Assembly (NCBI GenBank): GCA_036245805.1
Contig: BTRK01000001.1
Location: forward strand, 35,102,758-35,166,757
Direction: 5' to 3'
DNA from: Pristionchus mayeri
Taxonomy: Eukaryota > Nematoda > Chromadorea > Rhabditida > Neodiplogasteridae
DNA length: 64,000 nt
A model generated the notes under the pieces. The model saw only the letters and a program-made list of their open reading frames with translations. It searched no databases and was not told the DNA's origin. The position numbers and the translations under genes were made by a program. Of this stretch, positions 10,642-24,438 are shown piece after piece. How positions within the stretch are numbered: the first letter of the stretch is position 1; the number at the start of each line of letters is the position of its first letter.

Positions 10642-13600
10642 TTATCGATCAAAGATCAGAACAACCGCCGAGATGAGTATGAAGAGGATGCAGGAGAGGA
10701 TCGCAGGTGAGCCGTTGCAGTACAGATTGTTCTTCAATGGACATTGACAGCGTAGTTATTATTAATATTGATATTCATTATTGATCGTATTGATTATTGA
10801 TTAATTATTGATATTGATCTGAATATTGATTCGGAAAATCTCGGTTTCATCCACATATTCTTGACGCCCAGCAGTGAGAACAACAGAGAGATAAAGCACA
10901 CTACGAACCCAGAAAGACTAACCTTGCACATGCACGTCTTGTACGAGAGCTTGACCGAAACGTCTCCCGCTGTCTGAAATACGCATGATGAGCAGAGCGT
11001 AAATATATGTGAATAGTTCCAGCACACGTATCATCGTTTCACGTTCAATCTATATCGCAAACACAAAACACGAAATTCAAATGCTAAAACCCACTTCAGT
11101 AATGTCCGCGTCTGTGCAAGCGTTGTCCATTCCGAGGATATTCGCATTAGCGCACGTCTTTCTGACGGTGTAGCTGTCTTCAAAGAAGATTGGAGGACAT
11201 GGAAGGCTAGAGGAGAGGGGGGGACTGTATGAAAGGGGGAGTAAAGGCAAACACGCGCCCGGTTGAAATGTTTCAATTAGGTAGGATACTCTCTTCAAGT
11301 CGCGTGCTCTCTCGCTCATTGCCTGAGCTTTCCCTGATTTGGCTCCCAGCCAACTACCGATATTGGAATGAATATATCAATGTGAAAATTTCGGAGCTTC
11401 TTATCGCTGTGGAGATCGAGGCCGGGCATATGAAAGCTTCAAAAATTGAATTTTACCTTCATTCATTCATTCATTCATTCGTTTATTCCGTTAGGTGGGA
11501 GTTCAAGAAATAACGAGAGGGTATACAAGAAACTGATGTCCGTCGATTGGATCGAATCGGTTGAAGGTTGCTAGGCAGCAAGGGTAGGGGAGGGGACGGG
11601 ATCAAAGATCAAGCCAAGTGGCAATAATAGACGGGGGATAAAAAGTGGGGGGTTGTGAACGGATGTAACTAGAAAATACACTATGCGAAGAACTAAAATA
11701 TTCTATGGGAAGAGCATTCCAAATGGACATGGTTCTAGATATAAGAGTGGAACTTGAATTATTTGGTATGAAAGGAAGATATACGAAGTGGGTGTGCATT
11801 TCTGAGGGGGCGAGTGAGTGGCGCGCGTGTAAGTAGAGAAGAAATATCAAGAGAATAACGGCTGTGAATTTTACACAGATATCAAAATGAAGTGTGGGGA
11901 AAACTTCTCCTTTAAGCAAGCTTAATAGTCACCAAAGTAAGGACGCCAAAGTGCGACTTTTTTGCACCCTCATATATTTGCTAATTTATTTAATTAAATA
12001 ATTAGTTAATTGATCAAATCAAGGACTCACTGCCCATCTTCACCATGCTGTTCGTGCAGTCAATAATTAATTAGTTAATTAATTAACGCTCTCATTCTCT
12101 CACCAATTAACTAATTAATTAGTTAAAGGAGGAGTAAACTCAAAATTCAATTTTTGAAGCTGTCTTATGCACGGCCCAGAGCTCCACAACGGTAAGAAGC
12201 TGCGCAATTTTTACAGTGATATCTCCATTCCGAACAGAGTTATAGATAGTTGGCTGGGAGCCAGATCAGGGAAAGCTCAGGGAAGGGGCGAGATAGCACG
12301 CGGTTTGAAGAGAGTGCGTCTCTAGGTGAAACATATTCTGACCGGGCGCGCGTTTGCATTTACTCCTCCTTTAATATACTCACTTCCAAACTTCACCACA
12401 CTCTTCGTGCAGTACTTCTTGCTGCACTTGCTCTCTTTGCAGTTCTTGTCGTTTGCCGTACATTCGTAGCAGCTGTTGATGGCTCCGTTGACCGCTGGAT
12501 ATATCACGAATACAACGAACATAGATAATGCACTACTGATAAGAGTGATTGTATTTGTATTGTTGTTGTTGTCGTTTTGTTGTGCACTTACTGTTGTTGT
12601 ATGTTTGCCCGGTGCAGTCGTTTGTTGTAGAGCCAGTCTTCCTCTTGTTGCACCCGTCCTCTCTGAATTTCATTTTAAACTTTGAATTCCCGCAAGTTGA
12701 AATCTCATCGAACTTTTAAGCGAAGTTTCACACTTACTGCCCTCCACAGAACTCGACGAGCGTTTTCGAGTTGACCATTGTGCCTCTTGAATTGGGTCGC
12801 AAGTAGGTAGCATCGTACTCGCAGAAAACACCGTTTTGAGCTCCAGCTGAAAGTTCATCTTCATTTTTAACTAATTAATTTTACTAAAATTAGTGGGAAC
12901 CGCAGAGGCAACCAACCAGATTGAGTTCGATCCGAGGCCAAGCCCACCATTGTTTGATGACAGCCTCGCACGACCAGCTGTGCTACTTCGATTGCACCAG
13001 CTGTAATATCAATTCACTTGTTTTAATCATTCAAATTAGCAATTGAGCTGCAAGGAATTAAAATACACATGGAAAAAAGCGAATTCTCACTATGCAGAGT
13101 TTGTGAAGTAAAGTACAGTATGATATATTTACATTCGCAATTCGAAAGTGAATTTAAGTGATTTTAATGTTAAAATACTATGGCACTTTATTAAAGTTTG
13201 AATTTCATCAGAATGCCAGTCGATTATCATCTGGACTAGATCCAAACTGACTTGAGTCAGGGTCATCGAAGATGTAGGTGAAGCAAGGCCCGGAACACGA
13301 TTCTCGGGGGATCAAATTTGATGTCGCCGCACCGCATGAATCGATGAACTTGTCGTCCGCCATGGGCGCGGAGGAGAGTCCAGTCAGGAACCAGCGCGAC
13401 TTTAGACCCTCCGAGGCACACTAAAGGTGGGCTTTTGGGCACTTGGTCGGTTGAGAACTATGAAGTCATGCCGCCTTTGATATATAAAAGGCGGTAGGAC
13501 GTCATAGTACTCATCAGCTCTAAACTGTTACAACCGTTTCCTCTCCTTAATCCAAATTCATTACTGATCTTGTAGGTATTATCAGTCATACTTTTCACAA

Positions 13601-13813
13601 TAATTAGATTTGTAGCTTCACGATTCGCGAACTAAACTATCAGACGAAACCTTGTATTGTTTTCTAAAGTTCGCAGCCATCATTCTATCTGCGCAATATT
13701 ATTTGGATTATTAGAACAACGCTATGTAAAAAATCGCTTACAGAGAGGCACTGCCGACTTGTCTGTTGATAGGAAGAGATGGGAAGAAGGAAGAGTAGGA
13801 GAAGGGACAGCAT
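10642..13813 (-). CDS. Two-domain Ly6/uPAR-like secreted or GPI-anchored protein
   Basis: Nine exons join in phase: 13813-13742, 13420-13252, 13000-12917, 12846-12738, 12662-12592, 12494-12384, 11177-11095, 10973-10923 and 10731-10642. Exon 1 is a signal peptide (MLSLLLLFLLPIS). A first cysteine-rich domain follows (CLSCASEG, CSGPCFTYIF, NGVFCEYDATYLRP). The second begins CYECTANDKNCKESKC, continues KTCMCK, and ends in the Ly6-type CNG followed by a hydrophobic tail (ILSCILFILISAVVLIF) with only DR after it, a GPI-signal or membrane-anchor pattern. Such proteins act at the cell surface, often as receptor modulators; no specific role is claimed. The start ATG is near an AG acceptor. The long sixth intron holds a TTAA-type MITE and a stray copy of the exon-6 end. 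Confidence 0.75.
11230..11458. mobile_element. TTAA-type MITE, degenerate copy
   Basis: It matches the 244-bp element at 43571 over most of its length (GCGCCCGGTTG, CTTCAAGTCGCGTGC, TTGGCTCCCAGCCAACTA, AATTTCGGAGCTTCTTATCG, CTTCAAAAATTGAATTTT) in the same orientation. Its ends have decayed (GGGGGAGTAAA at the left). Confidence 0.65.
12031..12060 (-). other. Duplicated 3' end of an exon with its splice donor, inside an intron
   Basis: On the minus strand this reads TGCACGAACAGCATGGTGAA and then a GTGAGT donor. It is a diverged copy of the end of exon 6 of the Ly6 gene (12420-12384), giving CTNSMVKMG against CTKSVVKFG, each followed by GTGAGT. It is set in AT-rich TTAATTAATTAG repeats. It may be the remnant of an internal exon duplication or a cryptic alternative exon end. 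Confidence 0.55.
12127..12370. mobile_element. TTAA-flanked MITE, piggyBac-like target site
   Basis: This 244-bp element has ends AGGAGGAGTAAA and its complement, flanked by TTAA at 12123-12126 and 12371-12374. It has the same length as the copy at 43571 and lies in opposite orientation. It ends about 10 bp from the splice donor of exon 6 of the Ly6-like gene. Confidence 0.8.
13438..13528. mobile_element. Palindromic MITE, family C, degraded copy
   Basis: AACTATGAAGTCATGCCGCC, TTTGATATATAAA, then GGCGGTAGGACGTCATAGTA folds as a palindrome of about 90 bp. Other copies are at 16870 and 44735. It lies in intron 1 of the Ly6-like gene. Confidence 0.6.
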
Positions 13814-14809
13814 CACTTGAGGGAAGAATGAATTGAGAATGAGGAAGAGTGATGAGTGAGGTGAGAAATCAAATGAAGTGGGTAAAGTCCGTTCTTCCAC
13901 CCTTATATGATTCATATTCGTGCTATTTGTGCCTGGATGAATCAACTAGGACAGCTCAACTTGGTTAGTTTCGGTGTTTGCAAAAGAGATTGAGTCCGCG
14001 CACACATAGCCAGATAGGGCGATTGATACTATCGCGTCCGAGTCGCGGACTATTCCCAAAGCCTATGGGTTATGTGTTTTCTAATATAGAATGGATAGAA
14101 TACAATAGGATACATCTGGCATGTGGAAGGATTACAATGAAAGCGGTAGGAAGGAGACATATCTTCGGCACTTTCCTTCTTCCCTGAAAATAACCTTCCA
14201 AAAAACTGATTGACGATATTAATTGGTTAAAGGAGGAGCAAAGGGAAACAAAAAATGACTGTTTCATTACCATTACCTAGCTCTCCCCAACGATAAGAGA
14301 TTCTGAAATTTTCAAGTTTTTATCGAGAGAGTGGCTCTCTCGTTTCGCTAACCGGGCGTGGTTGCTGAGACTCCTTCTTTAAGCGGACACTTCTCCCGCG
14401 CACGAGGTTCACTCACCTCGGCAGTCTTCTAATGCGCGACACTACTCTTTTCCCGCTATCTTCTATTCTATACTTCATCAAGCATCATAATGGATCTTGG
14501 GAGGCGATGGTACCACCCGCAACCATCCTCTGTGTCAGACGGAGTTGTGTTTGCACAACCATAATCCTTGAGATGACCTCTCAAGGATTGATTATCCTGA
14601 TTTTGTGCCCTGATATTGCGAAAGTTGGAATAGAATGAATAGTGTTTGTTTCGTCCCTACAATATGGGCACGAGTGACATTAAAAAATCTACCCGGCGGG
14701 CGCTATACAAAAGAAAGTGATAAGACGATGATGTGATACGATAAGCAAACTCGATTCAACACGTACGCTTTTCTTTCCATATATAGATTAGCAGCATTTT
14801 ATCGATATT

Positions 14810-15365
14810 CGACATGTCGGGGGCGGACAAAACGTAAACGGACAAAACGTAAACGAGTCACAGTTCGCTGGTAATTCGATGTGCGATCTTGAGAGTTGTT
14901 GCATTGTTACTAGAATGTGCTCCACTATCCCACTCTGTTAAGAACTTCGAACTAGGAGATCATAAGTTTCACTCATTATCTCATTATCTATGGTTCAAGG
15001 TCCAAAATTGAGAATTTTACTGAAAAATCATGGTTAGATAAACACCAAATTCCCTAACCAATCGGTGTTCCAGTACCCCAGTAGCTACTGTATCCAACTA
15101 ACATATGCATCGATTGGATAATAAATTTGGTATGTATCTAACCATGATTTTTCGCTAAAATTCTCAATTTTGGACCATGAACCCCTCCCTATGTATATGA
15201 GTGAAACTCATGATCCAATGGTAAGAAGTTCTAAACAGGGTTGTGTAGTGGAGCACATACTAGTAACAATGCAACAACTCCCAAGATCCTACGTCGAAAT
15301 CCCAGCGAACTGTGATCCGTTTACGTTTTGTCCGTTTACGTTTTGTCCGCCCCCCGACATGTCGG
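14810..15365. repeat. Palindrome of about 555 bp with terminal tandem 16-mers
   Basis: The left end has GACATGTCGGGGGCGGACAA followed by two tandem ACAAAACGTAAACGG units. The right end has the exact complement, ending CCCGACATGTC. The arms continue inward through CACAGTTCGCTGG, TTGTTGCATTGTTACTAG and TTCTCAATTTTGGACCATGA-type words and meet near 15088. Apparent open frames are not supported as genes. Confidence 0.8.
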
Positions 15366-15539
15366 TGAGTACAGCAGGCGAAAATCGAAAGTCTGAATGA
15401 GAGTTTGATATATGCCACGGTGACTTTATTATGTGTACCCAGCAAACTATTGTGCAAAATGAAGAGTCCAATACTTTATTCTCTCTTTTTCTGTGTAAAC
15501 AACAACACGTTCCTTCCTCAAGTACACGAATTCTGATGA

Positions 15540-15606
15540 TCAGAGGGGTGTACGTGAAGAAAAGGGGTGCTCCAGACTGCGAACAAGTATCTTTTAGAAT
15601 TGGTTC
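15540..15606 (-). pseudogene. Possible chemoreceptor exon remnant
   Basis: On the minus strand, after the acceptor TTCGCAG, the sequence reads SGAPLFFTYTPLIIRI. This matches the exon SGVPLLFTYIPLSIADF of the receptor at 57180-60509 in position and hydrophobic pattern. No neighbouring receptor exons were found, so it is most likely a lone relic. Confidence 0.35.
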
Positions 15607-16094
15607 TCTCTCTATATATATATATATCTATCTCTATCTTCTCCCTTTTTTCAGTAACGAGGCAACGAGGAAAGTCAGCAAACGATAGCTCAGAGGGCAA
15701 CAAGAGTGAAATCGGAGAGTCAATCAACATTCATAATTGATTTTAAAATATTCACTATTTTCCACATGCTTATGATGATTTGTCGTGATTTTCAAAGATA
15801 TGCAAAAATTGTCTGAATTTGAACGCATGGGACTTTATCGCCCTCGACCACCGATCGACTTCAATTTTCGGTCATCACTTAATCAGTGGCGCATTTACGC
15901 GAGAATCGACTGGCGTGCCGCAACCCTGAAGTGCGATGCATTTGTTTGTTTGTTTTTTTAAATAACTATTTTACCATAGTGAAAGAAGAAATCACTATAA
16001 GTAATCACGGTTATATACCACCCACACTTTCAAGGTTCCGCAGTCAATGTGGTCGAAGGTCGCCGATCCGCTTCTCATAATATTCATCTTCTCA

Positions 16095-16672
16095 TTTTTC
16101 ATGTCAATTTCTTGACACTTGTGTACTGAAGTTTATCGATGTTAGAGAGGGCATCACCCAATGTTACGCCGTTCCTGTCCAGCTCCTAAACACATTTACT
16201 CGCTTCGTTGATGTCCTGGTGCATAAAATTATCGATCTCAAGACGTAATACAATACAACTATCAAGAGCAGTTCGCATTCAACAAAATGAATGCTAACAT
16301 TATAGAAAATATGCTATCCAAATTATAAGAAACCTTGAATTATTAATAACACAAATTTAAGGCGCGCTCACTTTGAAAACTCGAGGCAAGATATGGATCA
16401 TGCAGACGAAGGGGAAATAATAGCAAGTCGCAATATCGCCAACTCCCACGAAATGATTAATGGAAGTATTTCTCGTAATGATATCATCCTTGACTAAACA
16501 TTTATATTTTGTAGATAGTTTTGGCAGTTGGGTAAAAAAAAGTAGAAAAGACGAAATTATTCACCCAAATCCGCCCTGCAGCAGTTGCTAAGCAATATAA
16601 TCGGTATATTTTTGGAATGAGATATTGCGTCCAATGAATCGACGATGTTTTGCAAAAGCACGTATTCAGCTT
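16095..16672 (-). pseudogene. Unassigned minus-strand exons, probably broken
   Basis: Exon-like segments include 16672-16565 (EAEYVLLQNIVDSLDAISH), joined in phase to about 16430-16372 (GDIATCYYFPFVCMIHIL, a possible membrane segment). Further downstream, about 16244-16098 reads NFMHQDINEASKCV, then an in-frame TAG, then ELDRNGVTLGDALSNIDKL. The composition looks coding, but the in-frame stop suggests decay. I do not recognise the family, and the parts may come from more than one gene. Confidence 0.35.
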
Positions 16673-16869
16673 CTGCAATTTGCATTTACAAATTATAATT
16701 AAACATATACAAAATAATTAAATTCAAAATATCCTAACTAGAGTTTTACAAAGAGGCGGTGCCACATGTACAGTCGTCTAGAGACGACTACGCTAGATGG
16801 TGTTGTGCGGTGAAGCCGACTACTGCTAGGACTACGTATCCCTGCTGTTCATGGTGCTTCAGGGGAACG

Positions 16870-16961
16870 GGCGCTAGGCTGGATCAGAACTATGACGCCA
16901 TGCCGCATTTCATATATACATGAGGCGACATGACGAAATCGTTTTCATCCGACCTAGAGCC
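16870..16961. mobile_element. Palindromic MITE, family C, about 92 bp
   Basis: It begins GGCGCTAGGCTGGAT and ends ATCCGACCTAGAGCC. The stem carries AACTATGACGCCATGCCGC on one side and a diverged complement on the other, around TTTCATATATA. It is the most complete un-nested copy of the family. Confidence 0.7.
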
Positions 16962-17679
16962 AGGTAACGATACCTGCGATTTTAATCACAGGAAAGTGTC
17001 CGTGTGCCCCACCGCAGTGCGCTATCAGATACACGTATACAATAGTCGTGCCATCCATTCCGATCATGTTACCAACTTCATTTTTCATCTTAAATATTCT
17101 GCATAACTTTATTTTAAATCAAACCGTTGTGTTCGAACAACGAAATCTTATTTTCATCATATTTTCAAAACACGATTGCAATTGCTACAGAACAATTCCC
17201 AGAAAAATCACTTGTTCAATGGACGAAAGTTCAATTAATGTAACATAGAGATTCATCTTTTTCGCCATATCCTGTAACATGTTGTATCATTGATCCATTT
17301 TTCCAGTTTTATGAGTAATTAGATGTCGTCCCGAATTAAAATTCCGCTACGAATTACTCGATGTGTGCAATTGTAACAAACTTTTTGTTACAAAATTTAA
17401 TGACACTCAAAATCCACTTTCATGTGTCATGTTTGAGGTTATTCGATGCGTAATCATTGCATTTCACGGGAAATCGTACTCAAAAAAATTAAAAATCGAT
17501 AATTTAGTCGAAATTAATTTTTTTATAAAATAAAGTCAGTTTGTGACTGTCTGGGGTAACATTTTGAAAGCACTTCGGCCCGGCTTGGCCTACGAAATTT
17601 TCTTATTCGCGAAATTGCCTCGTTACCCCTCGGTTTTTCATGTTTATGTTGCCGTTTTTACTTGTTTTGTGTTTCAGAG

Positions 17680-19210
17680 TTCTCCTAAAATTCGAGCAGA
17701 GGCGATAGAAGCAACGAAGGCCAACGGCGATAGGCCGGCACCCAATGAGATGACGAGCAAGGATTACTACTTCGACTCTAACGCTCACTTCGGCATACAC
17801 GAGGTTAGTAAGCTTTTCATTAATATCGACGATTGTTTTTTCCCATGACATAGCTAACTCGATCGTTTTAGAAGATGCTCAAGGATAAGATTCGCACCGA
17901 GGCCTACCGCGATTCCATTTGCCACAAAAAGCACCTCTTCAAGGTCTGCCCATTTCATTGGCTTCTAATAACCGGTTTTACGCGCATTTTGCGGTCAAAA
18001 ATTATTGCTTCCTTTCTAGGCAGAGTTCTCGAACGTGACCGTCCAGTCAATACATATCATTAAGGACTACAACCTCGGCCATATCATCGAAGTTGTCCAG
18101 AGCAAGATTGAAGACATCAAGGAGTCGCCTTTCGGCATCGAAAAAGTATTAATTTTATCATTTTGTTATTATGTTTACGTCTGCATTTTCCGTTTAAACA
18201 TAGTAAAATGTATGCTAAAATATGATGCTGCCGTAGGTTGATGTCATCATCTCCGGGTGGATGGGATAGTGCCTCATCTACGAGCCCATGCTGAACACCG
18301 TCCCCTACGCTCGCGACAAGTAGCTGGCGCCTCGGGAGCCTGCTCTTCCCCGACAATGCCAAGCTCTTCGTTACTGCCATCTAGGACAGGCAGTAAGAGG
18401 ATGAGAAGATTAACTGGTTAGTGTTCTGCTCGATTCAAATTGGTTGTTAACTTATCAGTTGCGGCGCGGGCACCCTAATAGATTTTAGAGCATTAGATTA
18501 TCTCATCGGGTCGAAAATGTTTTAGCATTTTTTTCTGGAATATTTGAACAACTTCTAAAAATTTGAAAAATCATTAGATTATCTCATAAGGGCATTAGAT
18601 TAGGATCAAAGGCATACGATTTTTCAAATCAGTGTGACCTGGACTACTTTGACCCAAAGTTCTGTGGGAATTGAACAACTTTTAAAAATCTTGGTTTGTT
18701 GACTGCCCACTTATGGTACGTTGTTGCAGGTGGGACGAAGTGCACGGCTTCAACATGTCCTCCATCCGCACGGTGGAAATCACTGAGCCCCTTGTTGATG
18801 CTGTAAGGAGCAACCGAGTTATGGCCAACAGCTACTGCGTCAAGGAGGTATGTCTCATGTTATCTTCTAATTGTTGCTAAATTAACCTTCATATGCTGCG
18901 GCTTCAGCTAAGGAAAATGCGCAATGTTTTGTAGATCGACCTCTACACTGTTCAAATACTCGATCTCGCGTGGACCTCCGATTTTATGATGCGAATGAGG
19001 CGCGACGACTGCGTACAGGTATATTTTGGCCTATGTTTGTTTGGATATTTTATGGATTACTTGCGTTCTTCACCATGCCACTAATTTACTCATTTCTTTG
19101 AGGATGCTCTTATCGTCAAGAAGGGCGAGGAGCTGAAAGGAGTGTTCACTTGCGCGCCGAACGCAAGAAATGAGCGCGACTTGGACTTCAATATTTTAAA
19201 GTATCCTTCC
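17680..19210 (+). pseudogene. prmt-1-like: PRMT1-type protein arginine methyltransferase pseudogene, left arm
   Basis: PRMT1 enzymes use S-adenosylmethionine to methylate arginines. Exon-like segments match the family: SKDYYFDSNAHFGIHE (17750-17804), MLKDKIRTEAYRDSICH (17872-17944), SPFGIEK (18125-18145), DVIISGWMG then a stop (18240-18267), a segment with further stops to 18420, WDEVHGFNMSSIRTVEI (18730-18780), DLYTVQILDLAWTSDF (18935-18985) and KKGEELKGVF with RNERDLDF near 19120-19190. The SAM-binding VLDVGxGTG motif is missing after HLFK, and the E of SEWMGY has become G. The exon with ALVAYF and HWKQT is absent from this arm. It cannot be functional. Confidence 0.88.
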
Positions 19211-19642
19211 ACGGTAAGGTTTGCGATCTCGAGGAGGAGAACACCAATACCATGCATTAAATTGCTTTTCACCCAAATCTTTCTTTCATTCCCTCTAGTC
19301 CCTGAATTTTTTTTGTAGTTTTCGGTTGCACGTTAAATTGGATCTCAGACGTTTCAGTTAGTACCCACTCACGCGTTGTATGTTAATTTTATGAAACTTT
19401 GCTTGTACTTTCGTTGTATGTTAATTTTATGAAACTTTGCTTGTACTTTCAAATTGTGGAATTGACTATGGGGACTGTTTTGCAATGGAGCACTATGAAA
19501 CTGTTATGAGCAGTAGTCACAGAACCTGAAAAAATGATCCTCTACCCCTTCCATTCCCATCATGATGCCCTCTCATTATCGAATGCCCAGGAACATAATC
19601 GTTCCTACTCCTTCCCGGATACCGTCTTCCAGAAAAAGATAT

Positions 19643-20725
19643 ACGGCTTGTTTAATCTGTCAGAAATGTGCGAGAAAAGTTGCGTAAAAAGTTGCGTAAA
19701 AAGTTCGCGAACTTCTGATTCTCTCCATTTCGCATGCTCTCTCTCTTTCTCTAACCAGGTCGTTGAAAAGTTCACGAACTTTTCGACGAACTATGTTCGA
19801 AAATCATACTTTTCTTTTGTTTTACTTATTTTTATAAACTATTTTTGCTTTTAACTTATGACTTCTTATAATGACAACCTTCCCTTAGCTGGAATAGCTT
19901 CAGAATACAGCGTAGTGAAAGTAAACAGGGTTGGAGTATTTTTTTCGAAAATGGTCACCACTTTCCCCACCCTGTAATGTCAAGCTATTCCATCAGAGGG
20001 AAGGTTGTTCTTATAAGCAGTCATAAGTTGAAAGCAAAAATAATTGATAAAAATAAGTAAAACAAAAGAAAAGTACGAATTTCGAACATAGTTCGTCGAA
20101 AAGTTCGTGAACTTTTCAAGGAGCTGCGTGAAAAGTTAGAGAAAGGCGAGAGTGCACGCGTTCTTGAGAGAGGGAAAAGGAAGCAGTGATTGTTTACTTC
20201 CTTTTCCCTCTCTCAAGAATGCGTGCTCTCTCGCCTTTCTCTAACTTTTCACGCAGCTCCTTGAAAAGTTCGTTAAAAACCGGCATTAATTCGTTCGAAA
20301 TTCGTACTTTTCTTTTGTTTTACTTATTTTTATCAATTATTTTTGCTCTTAACTTATGACTGCGTATAAGAACAACCTTCCCTCTGATGGAACAGCTTGA
20401 CATTACAGGGTGGGGAAAGTGGTGACCCATTTTCGAAAAAAATACTCCAACCCTGTTTACTTTCACTACGCTGTATTCTGAAGCTATTCCAGCTAAGGGA
20501 AGGTTGTCATTATAAGAAATCATAAGTTAAAAGCAAAAATAGTTTATAAAAGTAAGTAAAACAAAAGAAAAGTATGATTTTCGAACACAGTTCGTCGAAA
20601 AGTTCGTGAACTTTTCATCGACCTGGTTAGAGAAAGAGAGAGAGCATGCGAAATGGAGAGAATCAGAAGTTCGCGAACTTTTTACGCAACTTTTTCTCGC
20701 ACATTTCTGACAGATTAAACAGGCC
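19643..20725. repeat. Inner foldback element, 1.08 kb
   Basis: The arms run from CTTGTTTAATCTGTCAGAAA at the left to its complement at the right and meet near 20190, inside GTTTACTTCCTTTTCCCTCT and its mirror. Open frames within it (for example 19534-19854 and 20527-20745) are mirror images. It contains repeated AAAAGTTCGTGAACTTTTC short palindromes. It may have inserted into, or seeded, the PRMT1 inverted duplication. Confidence 0.85.
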
Positions 20726-20799
20726 GATAGTCTTTTGTTATGCAAACAATAAACATTATTCTCAAGAAAATAATCATTTACTAGTAAACATTACAATTA

Positions 20800-22320
<1,521 letters not shown>

Positions 22321-22689
22321 CAAAACAAGTAAAAACGGCAACATAAACATGAAAAACCGAGGGGTGAAAAAACCGAGGCAATTTCGCGAATAAGAAAAAT
22401 TCGTATGCCAAGCCGGGCCGAAGTGCTTTCAAAATGTTACCCCAGACAGTCACAAACTGACTTTATTTTATAAAAAAATTAATTTCGACTAAATTATCGA
22501 TTTTTAATTTTTTTGAGTGCGATTTCCCGAGAAATGCAATGATTACGCATCGAATAACCTCAAACATGACACATGAAAGTGTATTTTGAGTGGCATAAAA
22601 TTTTGTAACAAAAAGTTTGTTACAATTGCACACATCGAGTCATTCGTAGCGGAATTTTAATTCGGGACGATACTTACAAAATATCCCTT

Positions 22690-23510
22690 AGTCATGTATC
22701 CGTTAAGATCTTTCGCTACAAAAATGAGCATTTTTCGAGGTAAGTGCTGTAAACAAAATATTTGATTGCGCAAATTGTAATAGGTTGCTTAATTAAAAAG
22801 TATAATTCAATGAGAATATAATTTTCTCTTTGCACATGCTATACTGAAATCCTTGTCTTTGGTCGGATTTTTCTTTAGTTTCCTCCTAACTTTTTACTTA
22901 CCTTATGTCTGGCGTGCATTTCCAACCGTTTAGCCGACATGAAGCAACATACATACTGCAATGTGCATTTTACAACTCTTATAGGTTTCTATTAAATTTT
23001 CAACTTGTTAGCAAACATGGAGGAATCAAAGCCGAAAATACTCGAGAGTGCAAAGTTCGGGTGTCTATCTGGTATTTGCTTGCCATGGCATCATCATTCC
23101 ACATTCTTTCCACGCAGGCTTTTTCTACTGTCCATCAGAGTTAGAAATTCGCAGTAATCGTTTGTTTTGTATACAAAATTCGCAATTAGTCGTTGCGGCG
23201 TTCTGTAAGAGTTTTGCCTCTATTCATTCTGTCTACTTTCTCGACCTGTCGAGTGGCGAAAGATTGCAAAGTATGAAAATACCGTGGAATCCTTTATCGA
23301 ACTCTTTTCATTCTCAAGAGAAACCGGAGTAATTTATAATATGTCGGTGCTTTAGCAAACATAATTAAGCATGGAATAGTGCTAGGGAGAAACAAAACGC
23401 GGTGAAGGAAACTTGACAGCGGGGCGATAAACCGCTAATTATTATTGGAAATTTGTAGTTTTGTTGAAAATCGATGGATGATGGAAAATAGTGGAATGAG
23501 AATTCGTAAT
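22690..23510. other. Intergenic, no supported gene
   Basis: Short open frames only. A degraded family A-like hairpin lies at about 23225-23310 (CTCGACCTGTCGAGTGGCGA, then ACCGTGGAAT). Nothing else is recognised. Confidence 0.4.
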
Positions 23511-23511
23511 A

Positions 23512-24340
23512 TTGGGTTGTCCCATAATTCGTGTCGCCATTTTTACAAATAATATTTCGCTGGAACAAGGAAAGTATTTGAGTTGTTGTATGATGCAATA
23601 GATACAGTGGCCAGCACTCTACATTTTAGGTGCATCAGCGGGTAAAGACATTGCCGTGGAGGGGAATTAGAGGATTGTGAAATTTTTGCTAAAAAATCGA
23701 TGATCTTAAAATTGAAAAAAAATCCACTCTAATTCACAGATAAAAATAAGTGTGCAATGCATAGTTAATCTCTAGGGGCAAATAAGATTATTTGACACAA
23801 TCCCTGTTTCCTAAAATGCTTTGCGGGGTGACTACAAAACCCAAAATTTTCAACGTGGTTTGAAAAATTCTGCGGATTTTCTTTCCGGAACAGTATGGAA
23901 TCGTTTACAAATAATTGTATTTGAAATATAATAGCCAAATAAGCTAAGTTGGAGCATTGGAAATACTAAAATCATGAAATCGACCCTTTTGAAACTCCTC
24001 TCCGATGACATATTATGAAATATTCAAGCAAATGATTCAGAAAACTATGATTTTACTGTGAAGCATTACTGTGAAGTGTCGTGCATTACCCTTCCACCCT
24101 TAGTGCTTGGGATTTTAAACGTTACTCGTAAAATAACTATAAATTTTTGAAAAAAAGGTCGGAAATTCCATATTTTCACTTATTGCATCATCATTAGGCA
24201 ATGTAAGCCGGAGATAAGTGTGCGATAAATTACGTAACATGAGTCTTATATTAAATACATCATGAGGTAATGAAGGCGTTTGATCATTTACGAAAAATTA
24301 AATGTAGAGCAAAAGCGACACGAATTATGGGACAACCCAA
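23512..24340. mobile_element. Mariner-type non-autonomous or decayed element
   Basis: Ends TTGGGTTGTCCCATAATTCG and its complement form inverted repeats of about 26 bp, flanked by TA at 23510-23511 and 24341-24342. At 829 bp it has no intact transposase frame. The ends differ from those at 786 and 7830, so it is a third mariner-type family in the window. Confidence 0.8.
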
Positions 24341-24438
24341 TACATTCAGTATTCAAAATTAAATATTACTAATTACATTACTTCACTTAATATCATATGA
24401 CGAACTATGCGGGTAAAAAAATTTTAAAAATAAATATT

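Noticed and set aside
19534..20745. Open frames with SFSNQV and KFTNFST repeats
   Set aside because: They come from the two arms of the inner foldback and appear identically on both strands.
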